Shown: positions 24,051 through 33,441, counted from the first letter of the stretch. The stretch: 64,000 bases of DNA from Peribacillus simplex (GCF_030123325.1 NZ_CP126106.1:3748001-3812000); one strand, 5' to 3'. Made by a program: numbers and translations. The notes: generated from the sequence alone by a model not told the origin.

Positions 24051-25325
24051 CTATCCTTTGTCAAATGGAGGATCCTTCCTCCTGGATTGCCCAAAGAAAT
24101 CTTTGCTGAAGCTAGTGTCTGTTCCAATTGAACGGTTTTTCAAGGGTAATCCCTTTTTAATAATATTTTCTCCGTACTTATTTTGCAAGTGTTCCATCGC
24201 TTCATACAGAGGTTCTTTTTCTGCATCCTCTTGAAAGGAGAAAATATCCAGTTGCTTGAAGGCCGACTCTTTTTCGATGACATCATAGGCAGTGACACCA
24301 AGAAGCCTGATACCTTCCCCATTCCAATTTTTCATAAAGAGATCGATAGCTTCATCCAAAATATCCTTTTTTTCAAAAACCGGATTAGGAACCGTTCTGC
24401 TTCTCGTTATTGTGCGGCGGTCTTTGTAACGGATCGTCACACCTATTTTTTGACCAAGCAGGCGTTTATTTCTCAAGCGGACGGCTACCTTCCCGGAAAG
24501 CTTATCCAATACACCGATCAGTTCTTTTTGATTGGTGGTGTCATGCGGAAGAGTTGTCGAGTTCCCAATGCTCTTATGCTCAAAAATCGCTTCGGGATCC
24601 ACTACCCTTGGATCGATTCCATTTGCCCTATCTTTCAAACGGATGCCATTGATCCCTAGGAGCTGTTTAAGTTGACTATCATTGGCGTGTGCAAGGTCCC
24701 TGATCGTCATTATCCCGATAGTTTGAAGCTTTTCCGAGGTCTTATCCCCGATGCCATGCATTTGGCCCACTTGTAAAGGCCAGAGCTTTTCCGAAATGTC
24801 CCGTTTCCTTAACACGGTGATTCCCATTGGCTTCTTCATATCAGAAGCAGTTTTGGCCAAAAATTTATTAGGGGCAATCCCGATGCTGCAAGGGAGATCC
24901 ATCGTATTAAAAATTCTTTCCTGAATGCTATTGGCTATATCTAAAGGCGAACCCAATTCGGCGCATTCACTAATATCCAGGTACCCCTCATCTATCGAAA
25001 CCGGTTCAACCATCTCTGTATATTGCCTCAAAACATCGAAAATAGCCAGTGATGCCTTTCGATAGCGCTCGAAATTCGGTTTCTGAATGACTAATTGGGG
25101 ACATAGTTTTTTCGCCTGCCAAATCGGCATGGTCGTTTTAACCCCGAACTTCCTCGCCTCATAGCTGCAGGTGACGATTATGCCCCTTCTCTCTTCAACA
25201 TTGCCTGCAATGGCAAGCGGTTTGCCTTTTAATGAAGCATCATATGACATTTCCACCGAAGCATAGAAACTATTCATGTCTACATGGAGAATGACCCTGC
25301 CATTTTTGGGATACATGTCCTTCAT
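24051..25325 (-). CDS. dinB: DNA polymerase IV
   Basis: 424 residues, Y-family translesion polymerase (PolY1/YqjH). Motif I HVDMNSFYASVEM (about 14-26), steric and fingers segment YEARKFGVKTTMP, motif III PVSIDEGYLDI with catalytic Asp-Glu (about 107-117), helix-hairpin-helix GIGDKTSEKLQTIGI, little finger, and the C-terminal QLDIFSF, a clamp-binding motif (QLxLF-like). No LexA box is seen upstream, matching the constitutive PolY1 of B. subtilis. The start ATG 25325 has a poor ribosome site; ATG 25316 is an alternative. Confidence 0.92.
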   Translation of the reverse strand: MKDMYPKNGRVILHVDMNSFYASVEMSYDASLKGKPLAIAGNVEERRGIIVTCSYEARKFGVKTTMPIWQAKKLCPQLVIQKPNFERYRKASLAIFDVLRQYTEMVEPVSIDEGYLDISECAELGSPLDIANSIQERIFNTMDLPCSIGIAPNKFLAKTASDMKKPMGITVLRKRDISEKLWPLQVGQMHGIGDKTSEKLQTIGIMTIRDLAHANDSQLKQLLGINGIRLKDRANGIDPRVVDPEAIFEHKSIGNSTTLPHDTTNQKELIGVLDKLSGKVAVRLRNKRLLGQKIGVTIRYKDRRTITRSRTVPNPVFEKKDILDEAIDLFMKNWNGEGIRLLGVTAYDVIEKESAFKQLDIFSFQEDAEKEPLYEAMEHLQNKYGENIIKKGLPLKNRSIGTDTSFSKDFFGQSRRKDPPFDKG

Positions 25326-25763
25326 GTTTGACCGTCACATCCTTGTAAAAATAAAAAATACCGGATAAGGCCCACTAAAAAACCACTTCTATTAAGGTAC
25401 CCCCATTTATCCTTGGTAACCACGTTGCTCCCACTCCAAGAAAAACAGCCATCATGTCATTGATGACTGTACATATATTCCTTCAATACTTTTAACATCT
25501 TGGCAAATATATACGAGTTTTTGCTGATCAATGATCGTAATCAAACGGCAACACCCTGAATATATTCGGTAAAAATCAAGATTTCACGGGTTCCTGGACA
25601 AATAGTTTGAAGGAGAGGATATCCATCTTTATTGCAATCCGCCTTTGACCATCATAGCCTATTTACCTGGTTGCTGAATCCCGGAAAGCAAGGCATCAGG
25701 TCTTTTTCGATTTACTTTAGAAAACTTCCCTCCATCTCCATCTCCCTATCTTATTTAGGGTGT
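25326..25763. other. 438-base gap between dinB and the M20 peptidase gene
   Basis: No coding region with a credible ribosome site was found on either strand. The only structure noted is an imperfect hairpin, ACAGCCATCA/TGATGACTGT, at about 25446-25471. Confidence 0.6.
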
Positions 25764-26885
25764 TTATTCCCCTGATACTTCTTTGACGATACTGACAACC
25801 ATTTCAGCTAGCTTCGTTAATTCCTCAACTGGGATTCTTTCATTCGTAGTATGGATATCTTCATAGCCCACTGCGAGATTGACAGTAGGGATGCCAAAGC
25901 CTGCAATGACATTCGCATCGCTTCCTCCGCCGCTTTTAACCAGCTCGCAAGGACGGCCGATTTTCTCTGCTGCCTTTCTTGCGATTTCGACTACATGATC
26001 ACCAGCACCATATTTAAAACCAGGATACATGACGGTAACTTCAACTTCGGCCCGTCCGCCCATTTCAATGGCTGCAGTCTCGAATGCCTCTTTCATTTTC
26101 GCTACCTGTATTTCCATTTTTTCAGGAATCAAGGATCTTGCTTCTGCAAGGATTTCAACATGGTCACAAACAATATTGGTTTGCTGTCCCCCCTGGAACC
26201 GTCCGATATTGGCTGTCGTTTCCTCGTCGATTCTGCCTAATGGCATTCTAGAGATTGCTTTGGCAGCGATCGTAATGGCCGAAACGCCTTTCTCAGGAGC
26301 GACACCAGCGTGAGCAGTCTTGCCTAAAATGGTTGCAGATACTTTCGCCTGAGTAGGTGCAGCAACAACCACATTGCCCACTTTACCATCACTATCAAGT
26401 GCAAAACCGAATTTAGCCGTTACTAGGGAGCGGTCCAATGCCTTTGCCCCTACCAAGCCAGATTCTTCACCGACTGTAATGATGAATTCGATTGTACCAT
26501 GCTCGATATTCTGTTCTTTCAACACTTTAAGCGTTTCTAACATGACCGCTAATCCAGCTTTGTCATCCGCCCCTAAAATGGTCGTTCCGTCTGAAACTAT
26601 GTATCCATCTTTGATGGAAGGCTTGATCCCATTACCTGGTACAACCGTATCCATATGGGAGGTGAAATAGATGGTATCCACGCCTTCTTTATTTCCTTTT
26701 AAAGTACAGACTAAATTCCCTGCACCATGACCGGTAACTGCTGTTGTATCATCTTCGAAAACCTCTACACCCAGTGCCCCGAATTTTTCTTTCAGCACTT
26801 TGGCGATGGCTGCTTCATTTTTCGTTTCGGAATCGATCTGCACCAATTCCATAAATTCATTAACTAAACGTTCTTCATTAATCAT
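25764..26885 (-). CDS. yqjE: M20-family tripeptidase-like metallopeptidase (YqjE, PepT-like)
   Basis: 373 residues. Metal-binding and catalytic residues are in TSHMDTVVPG (about 74-83), GADDKAGLA (about 105-113) and GEESGLVGA (about 139-147), with a further Asp in LDSDGKVG and a C-terminal His in EDIHTTNERI. The fold is a zinc peptidase with an inserted dimerisation domain. Related to peptidase T; substrate not proven. Alone between two gaps; a ribosome site (AGGTTTTATTTT... weak) precedes ATG 26885. Confidence 0.85.
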   Translation of the reverse strand: MINEERLVNEFMELVQIDSETKNEAAIAKVLKEKFGALGVEVFEDDTTAVTGHGAGNLVCTLKGNKEGVDTIYFTSHMDTVVPGNGIKPSIKDGYIVSDGTTILGADDKAGLAVMLETLKVLKEQNIEHGTIEFIITVGEESGLVGAKALDRSLVTAKFGFALDSDGKVGNVVVAAPTQAKVSATILGKTAHAGVAPEKGVSAITIAAKAISRMPLGRIDEETTANIGRFQGGQQTNIVCDHVEILAEARSLIPEKMEIQVAKMKEAFETAAIEMGGRAEVEVTVMYPGFKYGAGDHVVEIARKAAEKIGRPCELVKSGGGSDANVIAGFGIPTVNLAVGYEDIHTTNERIPVEELTKLAEMVVSIVKEVSGE

Positions 26886-27119
26886 AAAATAAAACCTCCA
26901 AAAAAGTTTTCCTCTTTAATTATACTGCTAAAAGCGGCGCCCCGGCAAATAATGTGAAAAGGAAGGCCCGGCTAAAAAAGCATCCTGGTCATTTCCCTGC
27001 CAATTGGCCGCTTTAAAAAGGTGAATGATGACTTATAAATGATTTTCTTTAAAAATGATATCTTCCCCAGTATGGAAAAGAGCCCAAAACAGATAGTTTG
27101 GGCTCCATGCAATGTTGGA

Positions 27120-28670
27120 TCACAACGGGATATTCCCGTGTTTTTTCCATGGTCGGGTTTCTTTTTTGTTGCGTAGCATATCAAGAGATTGAATGATCTT
27201 AATCCTGGTTTCACGGGGATCGATAACATCATCCACCATTCCAAGACTTGCGGCAACATATGGATTGGCGAACTTCTCACGGTATTCTTCAATTTTAGCT
27301 GCACGTGTCGCTTCCGGATCTTGGCTATTTTGAATTTCACGGGCAAAAATGATATTTGCCGCTCCAGCAGAACCCATAACCGCGATTTCAGCATTCGGCC
27401 ATGCAAACGTAAGATCCGCACCGATTGATTTACTATTAAGAGCTACGTAAGCTCCACCGTATGCTTTACGCAGAATGATCGTCAATTTTGGTACTGTCGC
27501 TTCTGAATATGCATATAGCAGCTTTGCACCGTGGCGAATGATCCCGCCATGTTCTTGTTTAACGCCCGGGAAAAACCCTGAAACGTCTTCAAACGTAATT
27601 AGCGGAATGTTGAACGAGTCACAGAAACGAATAAAACGGGCAGCCTTATCTGATGAATCAATATCAAGTCCCCCGGCCAACACCTTTGGCTGGTTACAGA
27701 CAAGCCCCACTGATTTCCCCTTGATACGCGCCAAGCCGACCACTATGTTTTTCGCAAAGCCTTCTTGAACTTCCATAAAGGAATCCTCATCGACAACCTG
27801 CTCCAATACTTTCCGGACATCATATGGACGGATCCCTTCATAAGGGACTACATCCGTTAAGTCCGGACGGTAGTCATCTCCATCGTCTGCTTCCAAAACC
27901 GGCGGCTTCTCTTCATTATTTTGTGGAAGATAACTAAGGAGACGTCTAACGTCCGCCAATACTTGCTCCTCAGATGCTCCCTTGAAATGGGCATTACCGC
28001 TTATGGTATTATGTACTGTCGCTCCACCCAATCCTTCAGATGAAATCTTTTCACCTGTAACCGTTTCAATGACTTTAGGACCTGTTATGAACATTTGGCT
28101 CGTTTTTTCAACCATGAAGACAAAGTCGGTTATGGCTGGCGAATATACGGCTCCACCTGCACAAGGTCCCATGATAACCGAAATCTGTGGAATGACCCCT
28201 GAATAAATGGAATTCCGGTAAAAAATTTGGCCATATCCGTCAAGCGAAACTACGCCTTCTTGAATGCGCGCCCCACCAGAATCGTTCAAACCTATGAAAG
28301 GGGCTCCATTTTCCGCTGCCAAATCCATAACATTGGCAATTTTCAGAGCATGCATTTCACCGAGTGCGCCGCCAAAAACAGTAAAATCCTGTGAAAACAG
28401 ATAAATGTCGCGGCCGTTGACCTTTCCGTAACCGGTGACAACCCCTTCTCCTGGCCCTTCTTCCTTTTCCATGCCAAAATTGGTATTACGATGTTTGATA
28501 AAAGGATTAAGCTCTATGAAAGTACCCGGATCAACTAAAAGATCAATTCTTTCCCTTGCAGTAAGTTTGCCCTTTTCATGCTGCTTATCGATTCTTTCTT
28601 CACCGCCGCCCATTTCCACTTTGCGGCGTCTGTCATATAGGTCATTGATTGTATCGTATATGTCTGTCAT
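27120..28670 (-). CDS. yqjD: Acyl-CoA (propionyl/methylmalonyl-CoA) carboxyltransferase subunit
   Basis: 516 residues, the carboxyltransferase (MmdA/PccB/AccD5) family. N-terminal GKLTARERIDLLVDPGTF, oxyanion loops GGAVYSPAITDFVFMV and RKAYGGAYVALNSK, and NAEIAVMGSAGAANI. It transfers CO2 between carboxybiotin and propionyl-CoA; alternatively it is the alpha subunit of a methylmalonyl-CoA decarboxylase. No matching biotin carboxylase or membrane subunit is adjacent; accC at 63.5 kb is part of the usual acetyl-CoA carboxylase. Its ATG overlaps the epimerase stop (ATGA), so the two are translationally coupled. Confidence 0.9.
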   Translation of the reverse strand: MTDIYDTINDLYDRRRKVEMGGGEERIDKQHEKGKLTARERIDLLVDPGTFIELNPFIKHRNTNFGMEKEEGPGEGVVTGYGKVNGRDIYLFSQDFTVFGGALGEMHALKIANVMDLAAENGAPFIGLNDSGGARIQEGVVSLDGYGQIFYRNSIYSGVIPQISVIMGPCAGGAVYSPAITDFVFMVEKTSQMFITGPKVIETVTGEKISSEGLGGATVHNTISGNAHFKGASEEQVLADVRRLLSYLPQNNEEKPPVLEADDGDDYRPDLTDVVPYEGIRPYDVRKVLEQVVDEDSFMEVQEGFAKNIVVGLARIKGKSVGLVCNQPKVLAGGLDIDSSDKAARFIRFCDSFNIPLITFEDVSGFFPGVKQEHGGIIRHGAKLLYAYSEATVPKLTIILRKAYGGAYVALNSKSIGADLTFAWPNAEIAVMGSAGAANIIFAREIQNSQDPEATRAAKIEEYREKFANPYVAASLGMVDDVIDPRETRIKIIQSLDMLRNKKETRPWKKHGNIPL

Positions 28671-29092
28671 TTCTGCTCCTCCTTTGATAATGCTTGTTCA
28701 CAAAGCTCATATAATACACCCGCGGTAGACTTGGGATGAACGAAAGCAACATCCGCATTGTGCGCTCCCTTTCTTGATGAATCATCAATCATGCGCAATC
28801 CAGATTCCTTGATTTCTTTTATTCTCTCTTCGATGTCATCGACGCCAAGTGCCACATGATGAATCCCTTCACCGCGTTTTTCGATGAATTTGGCGATTGG
28901 GCTTGCCGGTGACAACGCTTCCAACAACTCCAAACGGGTATTGCCTGCCAGGATGAAGGCCACTTTCACTCCTTGGCTCCCCACTGTCTCGATTCCTTCA
29001 AGTTTCAATTTCAACGTTTCCGTGTAAAGTGGCAAGGCTTCCTCCAGTGACTTGACGGCAATACCTATATGATCGATATTTTTAATCATCAT
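28667..29092 (-). CDS. mce: Methylmalonyl-CoA epimerase
   Basis: 141 residues of the VOC fold: KNIDHIGIAVKSLEEALPLYTETL, IHHVALGVDDIEERI, and FVHPKSTAGVLYELCE, carrying the expected His and Glu metal ligands. It interconverts the (R) and (S) forms of methylmalonyl-CoA between the carboxylase and the mutase. The start is ATG 29092 (or 29089) after GGGGG; 29104 has no ribosome site. Equivalent to YqjC. Overlaps yqjD by four bases. The mutase it feeds is at 35.9-40 kb. Confidence 0.9.
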   Translation of the reverse strand: MMIKNIDHIGIAVKSLEEALPLYTETLKLKLEGIETVGSQGVKVAFILAGNTRLELLEALSPASPIAKFIEKRGEGIHHVALGVDDIEERIKEIKESGLRMIDDSSRKGAHNADVAFVHPKSTAGVLYELCEQALSKEEQK

Positions 29093-29259
29093 AAAAACCC
29101 CCATGCTATGTATGATTGGATGACTCCATTAAAATACTACTAATCTTGCATTAAAGCCTTTCAAGATTCGGAATAATATGAACATAATACTTTTACTTGT
29201 TTCTACTAAATGTTCAAGTTAAAATAAAATCAATTAAACTGTTTTAAGGGAGAGAGCAT

Positions 29260-29355
29260 ATGGGAAACAAGAAAATCAGAAAAATCGTCGTGTATTTAAT
29301 GCTTATCTCAATGTTATTAACGAGCTTATTATCAGGTATCGCATTTCTTTTGTAA
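29260..29355 (+). CDS. prli42: Prli42-type stressosome-associated membrane miniprotein
   Basis: Exactly 31 residues, MGNKKIRKIVVYLMLISM then LLTSLLSGIAFLL: a basic N-terminus and one membrane helix. Prli42 is a 31-residue Firmicutes protein, characterised in Listeria, where it links the stressosome (RsbR) to the membrane; length, basic start and VVYLMLISMLL core fit what I know of the family. AAGGGAGAGAGC precedes the ATG, and a terminator follows. Too short for routine ORF calling. Confidence 0.8.
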   Translation: MGNKKIRKIVVYLMLISMLLTSLLSGIAFLL

Positions 29356-29371
29356 TAGACACCGTAATTGG

Positions 29372-29397
29372 GAGGGGAGCAAAGCTTCCCTCTCTTT
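29372..29397 (+). terminator. Terminator after prli42
   Basis: GAGGGGAGC-AAA-GCTTCCCTC (one G-T pair) followed by TCTTTATTTT; also usable by the convergent L,D-transpeptidase gene. Confidence 0.75.
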
Positions 29398-29911
29398 ATT
29401 TTATCGCCCCATTTTTCTTTGCCAACGTTTTGAAATCCTCGTTCGATATGGTGATCAACACGTTAGTGCCGATGGGGACTTTTTCGTACAACCGCTCTAC
29501 ATCGGATTTATGCATCCGTACACAGCCATTTGAAATGTATTTACCAATTGAAGATGGCTGATTCGTACCATGAATGCCGTAAATCCTTCCATCGGTATTT
29601 CGTGCATCGAATCCAATCCACCGCGACCCCAAAGGGTTCCTGGGATCGCCGCCAGGAATATTTTTTTTCCGGTAATATGGATTGACTGCTTTTACTTTGA
29701 CCGTGAAAATCCCTTCAGGTGTAAGTTCTTGACTCTTTCCCGTACCGACCGGCAGGATCTCCTTGACCTCGTTATCATCAATGAACGCCAATTTATTGTT
29801 GGCTTTATTGATGATGATAAACGGATCGCCAGGCTTAACCGATTGAGGTTGTGCTTGTGCCTGCACCGGCCACAAAGGTAGCATGAGCAACAAAGAAAGG
29901 ATCCATTTCAT
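29396..29911 (-). CDS. yqjB: Secreted L,D-transpeptidase (YkuD domain)
   Basis: 171 residues. Signal peptide MKWILSLLLMLPLWPVQAQA. The YkuD catalytic motif is complete: HGTNQPSSIGKYISNGCVRM (about 125-144) with the nucleophilic Cys and preceding His. It would form 3-3 peptidoglycan cross-links or attach wall proteins outside the cell. The LysM domain of YkuD itself is absent. ATG 29911 is used because GAAGGAA precedes it; a GTG at 29929 overlaps that site. Clusters with yqjA. Confidence 0.88.
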   Translation of the reverse strand: MKWILSLLLMLPLWPVQAQAQPQSVKPGDPFIIINKANNKLAFIDDNEVKEILPVGTGKSQELTPEGIFTVKVKAVNPYYRKKNIPGGDPRNPLGSRWIGFDARNTDGRIYGIHGTNQPSSIGKYISNGCVRMHKSDVERLYEKVPIGTNVLITISNEDFKTLAKKNGAIK

Positions 29912-29942
29912 TTGTATCAATTCCTTCACTTTTTTGCTTAGT

Positions 29943-30932
29943 TTAAGCCAAGTGCCTCTTTTTCATTCGGCTGCTGTTCAGCTTGGGCAGTCCCTTGAAG
30001 GAATGCTTCAACAATAAATAACGCTCCATTTCCTTCATGAGCTGCAGTAATGCGGCCCTGGATTCGAACTCTTCCCGTGTCTGCGGCAGTGCCATTCCCC
30101 TAAAATGAATCTCCATTTCTTCAAGCTTCTTCAGATAAAGGATGGCCGTATTTTGTGGGTGTACGTTTTCTGCCAAATCTTCTATATAATCAGCCACTAT
30201 CCCGCTTTGCTTGACGACCAGTGGAATATTCGTGACTAGGGGCAGAATTCGTTCAATTATTTCAAATTGCTTTTCACGCATTTTGAAATAATGGTAATAC
30301 AGGTCTTCTTCCCTTAAAAAATGATTTTCCACGTCCCTGAAGGCAAGGCTTTTGGCTTGATTAAGAAGATTGGCTGTGTCGGTGATTTCCTTACCATCCC
30401 ATGTGTGATCATTATCCCTTAAATAGCGGACAATTCCCATCAAGATCGCACTAAAGTTCGTTTCGATGCTTTCCTGGTAGGCCAGCAGTTTATCATCGAC
30501 ACTGGGCATGTACAGATTCATGACAAGCGCCACTCCAACTCCAACTGCAATTAATATCGTTTCATTGATCAGCAGGGAAAAAGTGATGTCACCCGCCCCG
30601 TATAAATGCATGATGATGACGCTGCTCGTCACAATCCCCTCATTAATCTTCAACGCAACTGTCGTTGGAATGAAAATCAAGAGGATCAAACCTATCATCA
30701 GCGGATGGAATGCGATGAAATGAAAGAATAAGGATGCATAGGCCATTGCGATCAAACAAGCTAAAAACCGGTGCCAGGAGGCATACACCGACTTCTTTTT
30801 TGTAACTTGAATGCATAAGATCGCAATGATTCCCGCAGCAGAGAAATATTCGAGATTAAGCATTTGTGCAATAATAATTGCCAGGGTGGCCCCCAAAGCA
30901 GTTTTAATCGTCCTGTATCCGATTTTAAACAT
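29943..30932 (-). CDS. yqjA: FUSC/aromatic-acid-exporter-like membrane protein (YqjA)
   Basis: 329 residues. About five to six N-terminal transmembrane segments (to about residue 145), e.g. TIKTALGATLAIIIAQML and LMIGLILLIFIPTTVALKI, followed by a long soluble helical domain (about 150-329). This is the ArAE_1/DUF939 arrangement. The family is related to aromatic-acid efflux proteins; substrate unproven. Located 14 bases upstream of the L,D-transpeptidase start region, so likely cotranscribed with it. Confidence 0.82.
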   Translation of the reverse strand: MFKIGYRTIKTALGATLAIIIAQMLNLEYFSAAGIIAILCIQVTKKKSVYASWHRFLACLIAMAYASLFFHFIAFHPLMIGLILLIFIPTTVALKINEGIVTSSVIIMHLYGAGDITFSLLINETILIAVGVGVALVMNLYMPSVDDKLLAYQESIETNFSAILMGIVRYLRDNDHTWDGKEITDTANLLNQAKSLAFRDVENHFLREEDLYYHYFKMREKQFEIIERILPLVTNIPLVVKQSGIVADYIEDLAENVHPQNTAILYLKKLEEMEIHFRGMALPQTREEFESRAALLQLMKEMERYLLLKHSFKGLPKLNSSRMKKRHLA

Positions 30933-31070
30933 TGTTATGTATCACCTGGCTCTTTCTCTATCTATTATAATACTATCAGGAAATCAGATATTTTCACAGT
31001 CCTTTGCGAGTTAAATTCCCAATTTTTCTAAATACATTTCAAGCAAAAATACATTATAGGAAAAAAATAA

Positions 31071-31099
31071 AAAAGGTAACCTAAACGTTACCTTTTTTT
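31071..31099 (-). terminator. Terminator after artR
   Basis: AAAAGGTAAC-CTAAAC-GTTACCTTTTTTT; followed on the minus strand by TTTTTT. Confidence 0.9.
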
Positions 31100-31125
31100 C
31101 ACAATTATATACTATTTTCTTTAGC

Positions 31126-31848
31126 TTATAAAACTTTTTCCAAGAAGTCTTTTGCACGCTGGCTTTTCGGATTGGAAAAGAATTCTTCCGGAGCACTTTC
31201 CTCAACGAGCAGACCCCCGTCCAGGAATAGTACACGATCGGCCACTTCTCTCGCAAATCCCATTTCATGCGTTACGATCAGCATGGTCATCCCCGTATGT
31301 GCCAGTGACTTCATAACCTCGAGCACTTCTTTTACCATCTCGGGATCAAGCGCTGAAGTCGGCTCATCGAAAAGGATTACTTCCGGGTTCATTGCCAATG
31401 CCCGTGCAATCGCGACCCTTTGTTTTTGCCCGCCAGACAGACGATTCGGATAAGACGATTCTTTATCGGCCAAACCGACTTTAGTCAAGAGCTCACGAGC
31501 TTGTTTTACAGCCTCGGCCTTTGATAGTTTTTTCACCTTCATAGGGGCATATGTCAGATTTTCCAGTACGGTTTTATGTGGAAATAAATGAAAATGCTGA
31601 AATACCATCCCGACGTTTTCACGCACTTTCATGATATTGGTCTTTTTATCAGTGATGATTTGATCTTTAAACCTGATTTGACCATCAGTAGGAGTTTCGA
31701 GCATATTGATGCAGCGCAAGAAAGTTGATTTTCCCGAACCGGATGGACCGATGATGGCTAATACTTCACCCTGCCCTATCTCGGTGCTGATTCCTTTTAA
31801 TACCTCGAGCTTTCCATAATTTTTTTTGAGTCCATCAATTTTAATCAC
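31126..31848 (-). CDS. artR: Polar amino-acid ABC transporter ATPase (ArtR/YqiZ)
   Basis: 240 residues with Walker A GPSGSGKST, signature LSGGQKQRVAIARAL, Walker B VILFDEPTSALDPE and H-loop VTHEMGFA, the PAAT-family ATPase pattern. It drives uptake of a polar amino acid (arginine in B. subtilis YqiXYZ) with ArtP and ArtQ. It overlaps artQ by eight bases. Last gene of the operon, with a clear terminator. Confidence 0.92.
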   Translation of the reverse strand: MIKIDGLKKNYGKLEVLKGISTEIGQGEVLAIIGPSGSGKSTFLRCINMLETPTDGQIRFKDQIITDKKTNIMKVRENVGMVFQHFHLFPHKTVLENLTYAPMKVKKLSKAEAVKQARELLTKVGLADKESSYPNRLSGGQKQRVAIARALAMNPEVILFDEPTSALDPEMVKEVLEVMKSLAHTGMTMLIVTHEMGFAREVADRVLFLDGGLLVEESAPEEFFSNPKSQRAKDFLEKVL

Positions 31849-32509
31849 TGCGTCTCATTCTCCTTTCAATCACTTTGCCTAAGATGGTGAGAACCATGAC
31901 CATCACATAATAAATGAAGCCGGCAAATAATATCGGCTCGAAGAATTTATATGTCTCACCGCCGACAATATAAGCACGGCGCATGATATCCCCTAATCCA
32001 ATAATTGTGACAACGGCTGATTCCTTCGTTAAGGAAATCAATTCGTTCACAAGGGATGGCAGGATATTCTTGATGGCCTGCGGAAGGATAATATTAAGCA
32101 TCATCCCTGAATAGGGAACCCCCAGTGCAAGCGATGCCTCTCGTTGGCCCTTATCGACAGCTAAAATGCCTCCCCTGATAATTTCAGAGATGTATGCCGC
32201 TGAATTCAGACCGAATGCTAAAAAAGCTGCTTGGAACGCTTCGATTTGAATCCCTAATATTTGTGGTGAACCAAAATAAATCAGCATTAATTGCAGCACC
32301 AAAGGCGTACCGCGAAAAATGGATGTATAAAAATCAGCAATCCAATTCAAGGGCTTGATTCTGCTGATTTTAAGTATAGATAGTAATATTCCCAAAACAA
32401 ATCCGATTACTGCCGCTACCGCTACAACCTTTAATGTAGTCGGTATCCCCTCCAGGATATATGGAAGGGAAGGCATAATCCTATCAAATTCCAGATTCAC
32501 TCCATTCAT
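31841..32509 (-). CDS. artQ: Polar amino-acid ABC transporter permease (ArtQ/YqiY)
   Basis: 222 residues, about five transmembrane segments. The EAA loop is seen in REASLALGVPYSGMMLNIILPQAIKNILPSL. HisM-type family. Sits 122 bases downstream of artP, behind an internal hairpin, and overlaps artR. Confidence 0.9.
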   Translation of the reverse strand: MNGVNLEFDRIMPSLPYILEGIPTTLKVVAVAAVIGFVLGILLSILKISRIKPLNWIADFYTSIFRGTPLVLQLMLIYFGSPQILGIQIEAFQAAFLAFGLNSAAYISEIIRGGILAVDKGQREASLALGVPYSGMMLNIILPQAIKNILPSLVNELISLTKESAVVTIIGLGDIMRRAYIVGGETYKFFEPILFAGFIYYVMVMVLTILGKVIERRMRRSD

Positions 32510-32580
32510 CCTCTCTTATGAAGGCCGTTATCTTAGGTCCTTCCTCCTGCTTCATTTTATTAACAATAAAGCGCGGAAAA

Positions 32581-32614
32581 ACGTTCAGAAGGCATGCTAA
32601 ATCTCTTCTGAACG
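32581..32614 (-). terminator. Partial terminator between artP and artQ
   Basis: CGTTCAGAAG (32582-32591) pairs perfectly with CTTCTGAACG (32605-32614); on the minus strand TTTTT follows. Placed inside the operon, it can lower artQR relative to artP. Confidence 0.75.
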
Positions 32615-32631
32615 CTTTTCATCTCTCTGCA

Positions 32632-33441
32632 TTATTCAGTTTCACTGCCACCGAACCATTTTAATATTAATTTTTCCATTTCACCATTTTCCATCATTTT
32701 TTTCAACTCGGCATTGAATTCTTCAGTTAACTTGCTTCCTTTTTGGAAAGCGATTGCCGAACCGGCATCTTGTTCACCGGACGTGATCACATGGCCCACC
32801 AATTCTTTATTATCTTTCAAGTAGCCTTTTGCCACAGTATCTTCCATGATCACGGCATCAAAACGTCCTGTTGACATTTCTTGAACAACCTCAGGAATAC
32901 GATTCCGTTTTTCAACTTTCATCCCGATATCTTGGGATTTATTCAAGTCATTTGCCAATGTCTCCTGAATGGATGCAAGCTGTACGCCTACGGTTTTCCC
33001 TTTTAAATCTTCAACAGTTTTGATTTTACTGTCCTTTGTCGTGATGATCATGTTTTTAGCTGTATAGTAAATATCACTGAAATCGACTGATTGCTCACGT
33101 TTTGCTGTTGGCGTCATTCCAGAGATAACGAAATCGACCGATTTATTTTCCAGAGCAGGCACAAGACTATTAAAGTCAATGTCCTTCACTTGAACTTCAT
33201 AACCTAATTTTTTTCCGATTGCTTTAGCGATATCGATGTCAAATCCTTTGATTTCATCACTCTTAGATGTTTCAACATATTCAAATGGCGGATAATCCGC
33301 AGATGTTCCCATTACCAGAACCTTTTTGTCCTCTGTACCAGCTGTGTCCTTATCTTCTTTCCCGGATGTTCCGCATGCTGCTAAAATACCTACTAATAAA
33401 ACAGAAGTAAGCAACAATGCTAACTGCTTTTTCAACTTCAT
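32632..33441 (-). CDS. artP: Polar amino-acid ABC transporter substrate-binding lipoprotein (ArtP/YqiX)
   Basis: 269 residues. Signal peptide ends in lipobox LAAC (VLLVGILAACGTSG). The SBP_bac_3 fold is clear: VMGTSADYPPFEYVE, FDIDIAKAIGKKLGYEVQ, VDFVISGMTPTAKREQSVDFS and GTSADYP ligand residues. Binds a cationic or polar amino acid. First gene of the artPQR operon; GGAGG precedes ATG 33441. Candidate promoter and CodY-like box lie upstream. Confidence 0.92.
   Translation of the reverse strand: MKLKKQLALLLTSVLLVGILAACGTSGKEDKDTAGTEDKKVLVMGTSADYPPFEYVETSKSDEIKGFDIDIAKAIGKKLGYEVQVKDIDFNSLVPALENKSVDFVISGMTPTAKREQSVDFSDIYYTAKNMIITTKDSKIKTVEDLKGKTVGVQLASIQETLANDLNKSQDIGMKVEKRNRIPEVVQEMSTGRFDAVIMEDTVAKGYLKDNKELVGHVITSGEQDAGSAIAFQKGSKLTEEFNAELKKMMENGEMEKLILKWFGGSETE

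Noticed and set aside
24051..25325. SOS control of dinB
   Set aside because: No GAAC-N4-GTTC-like pair found in the 438 bases upstream.
26972..27421. 149-codon minus-strand reading frame
   Set aside because: Overlaps the 3' end of yqjD in another frame, with no ribosome site and basic, low-complexity composition.
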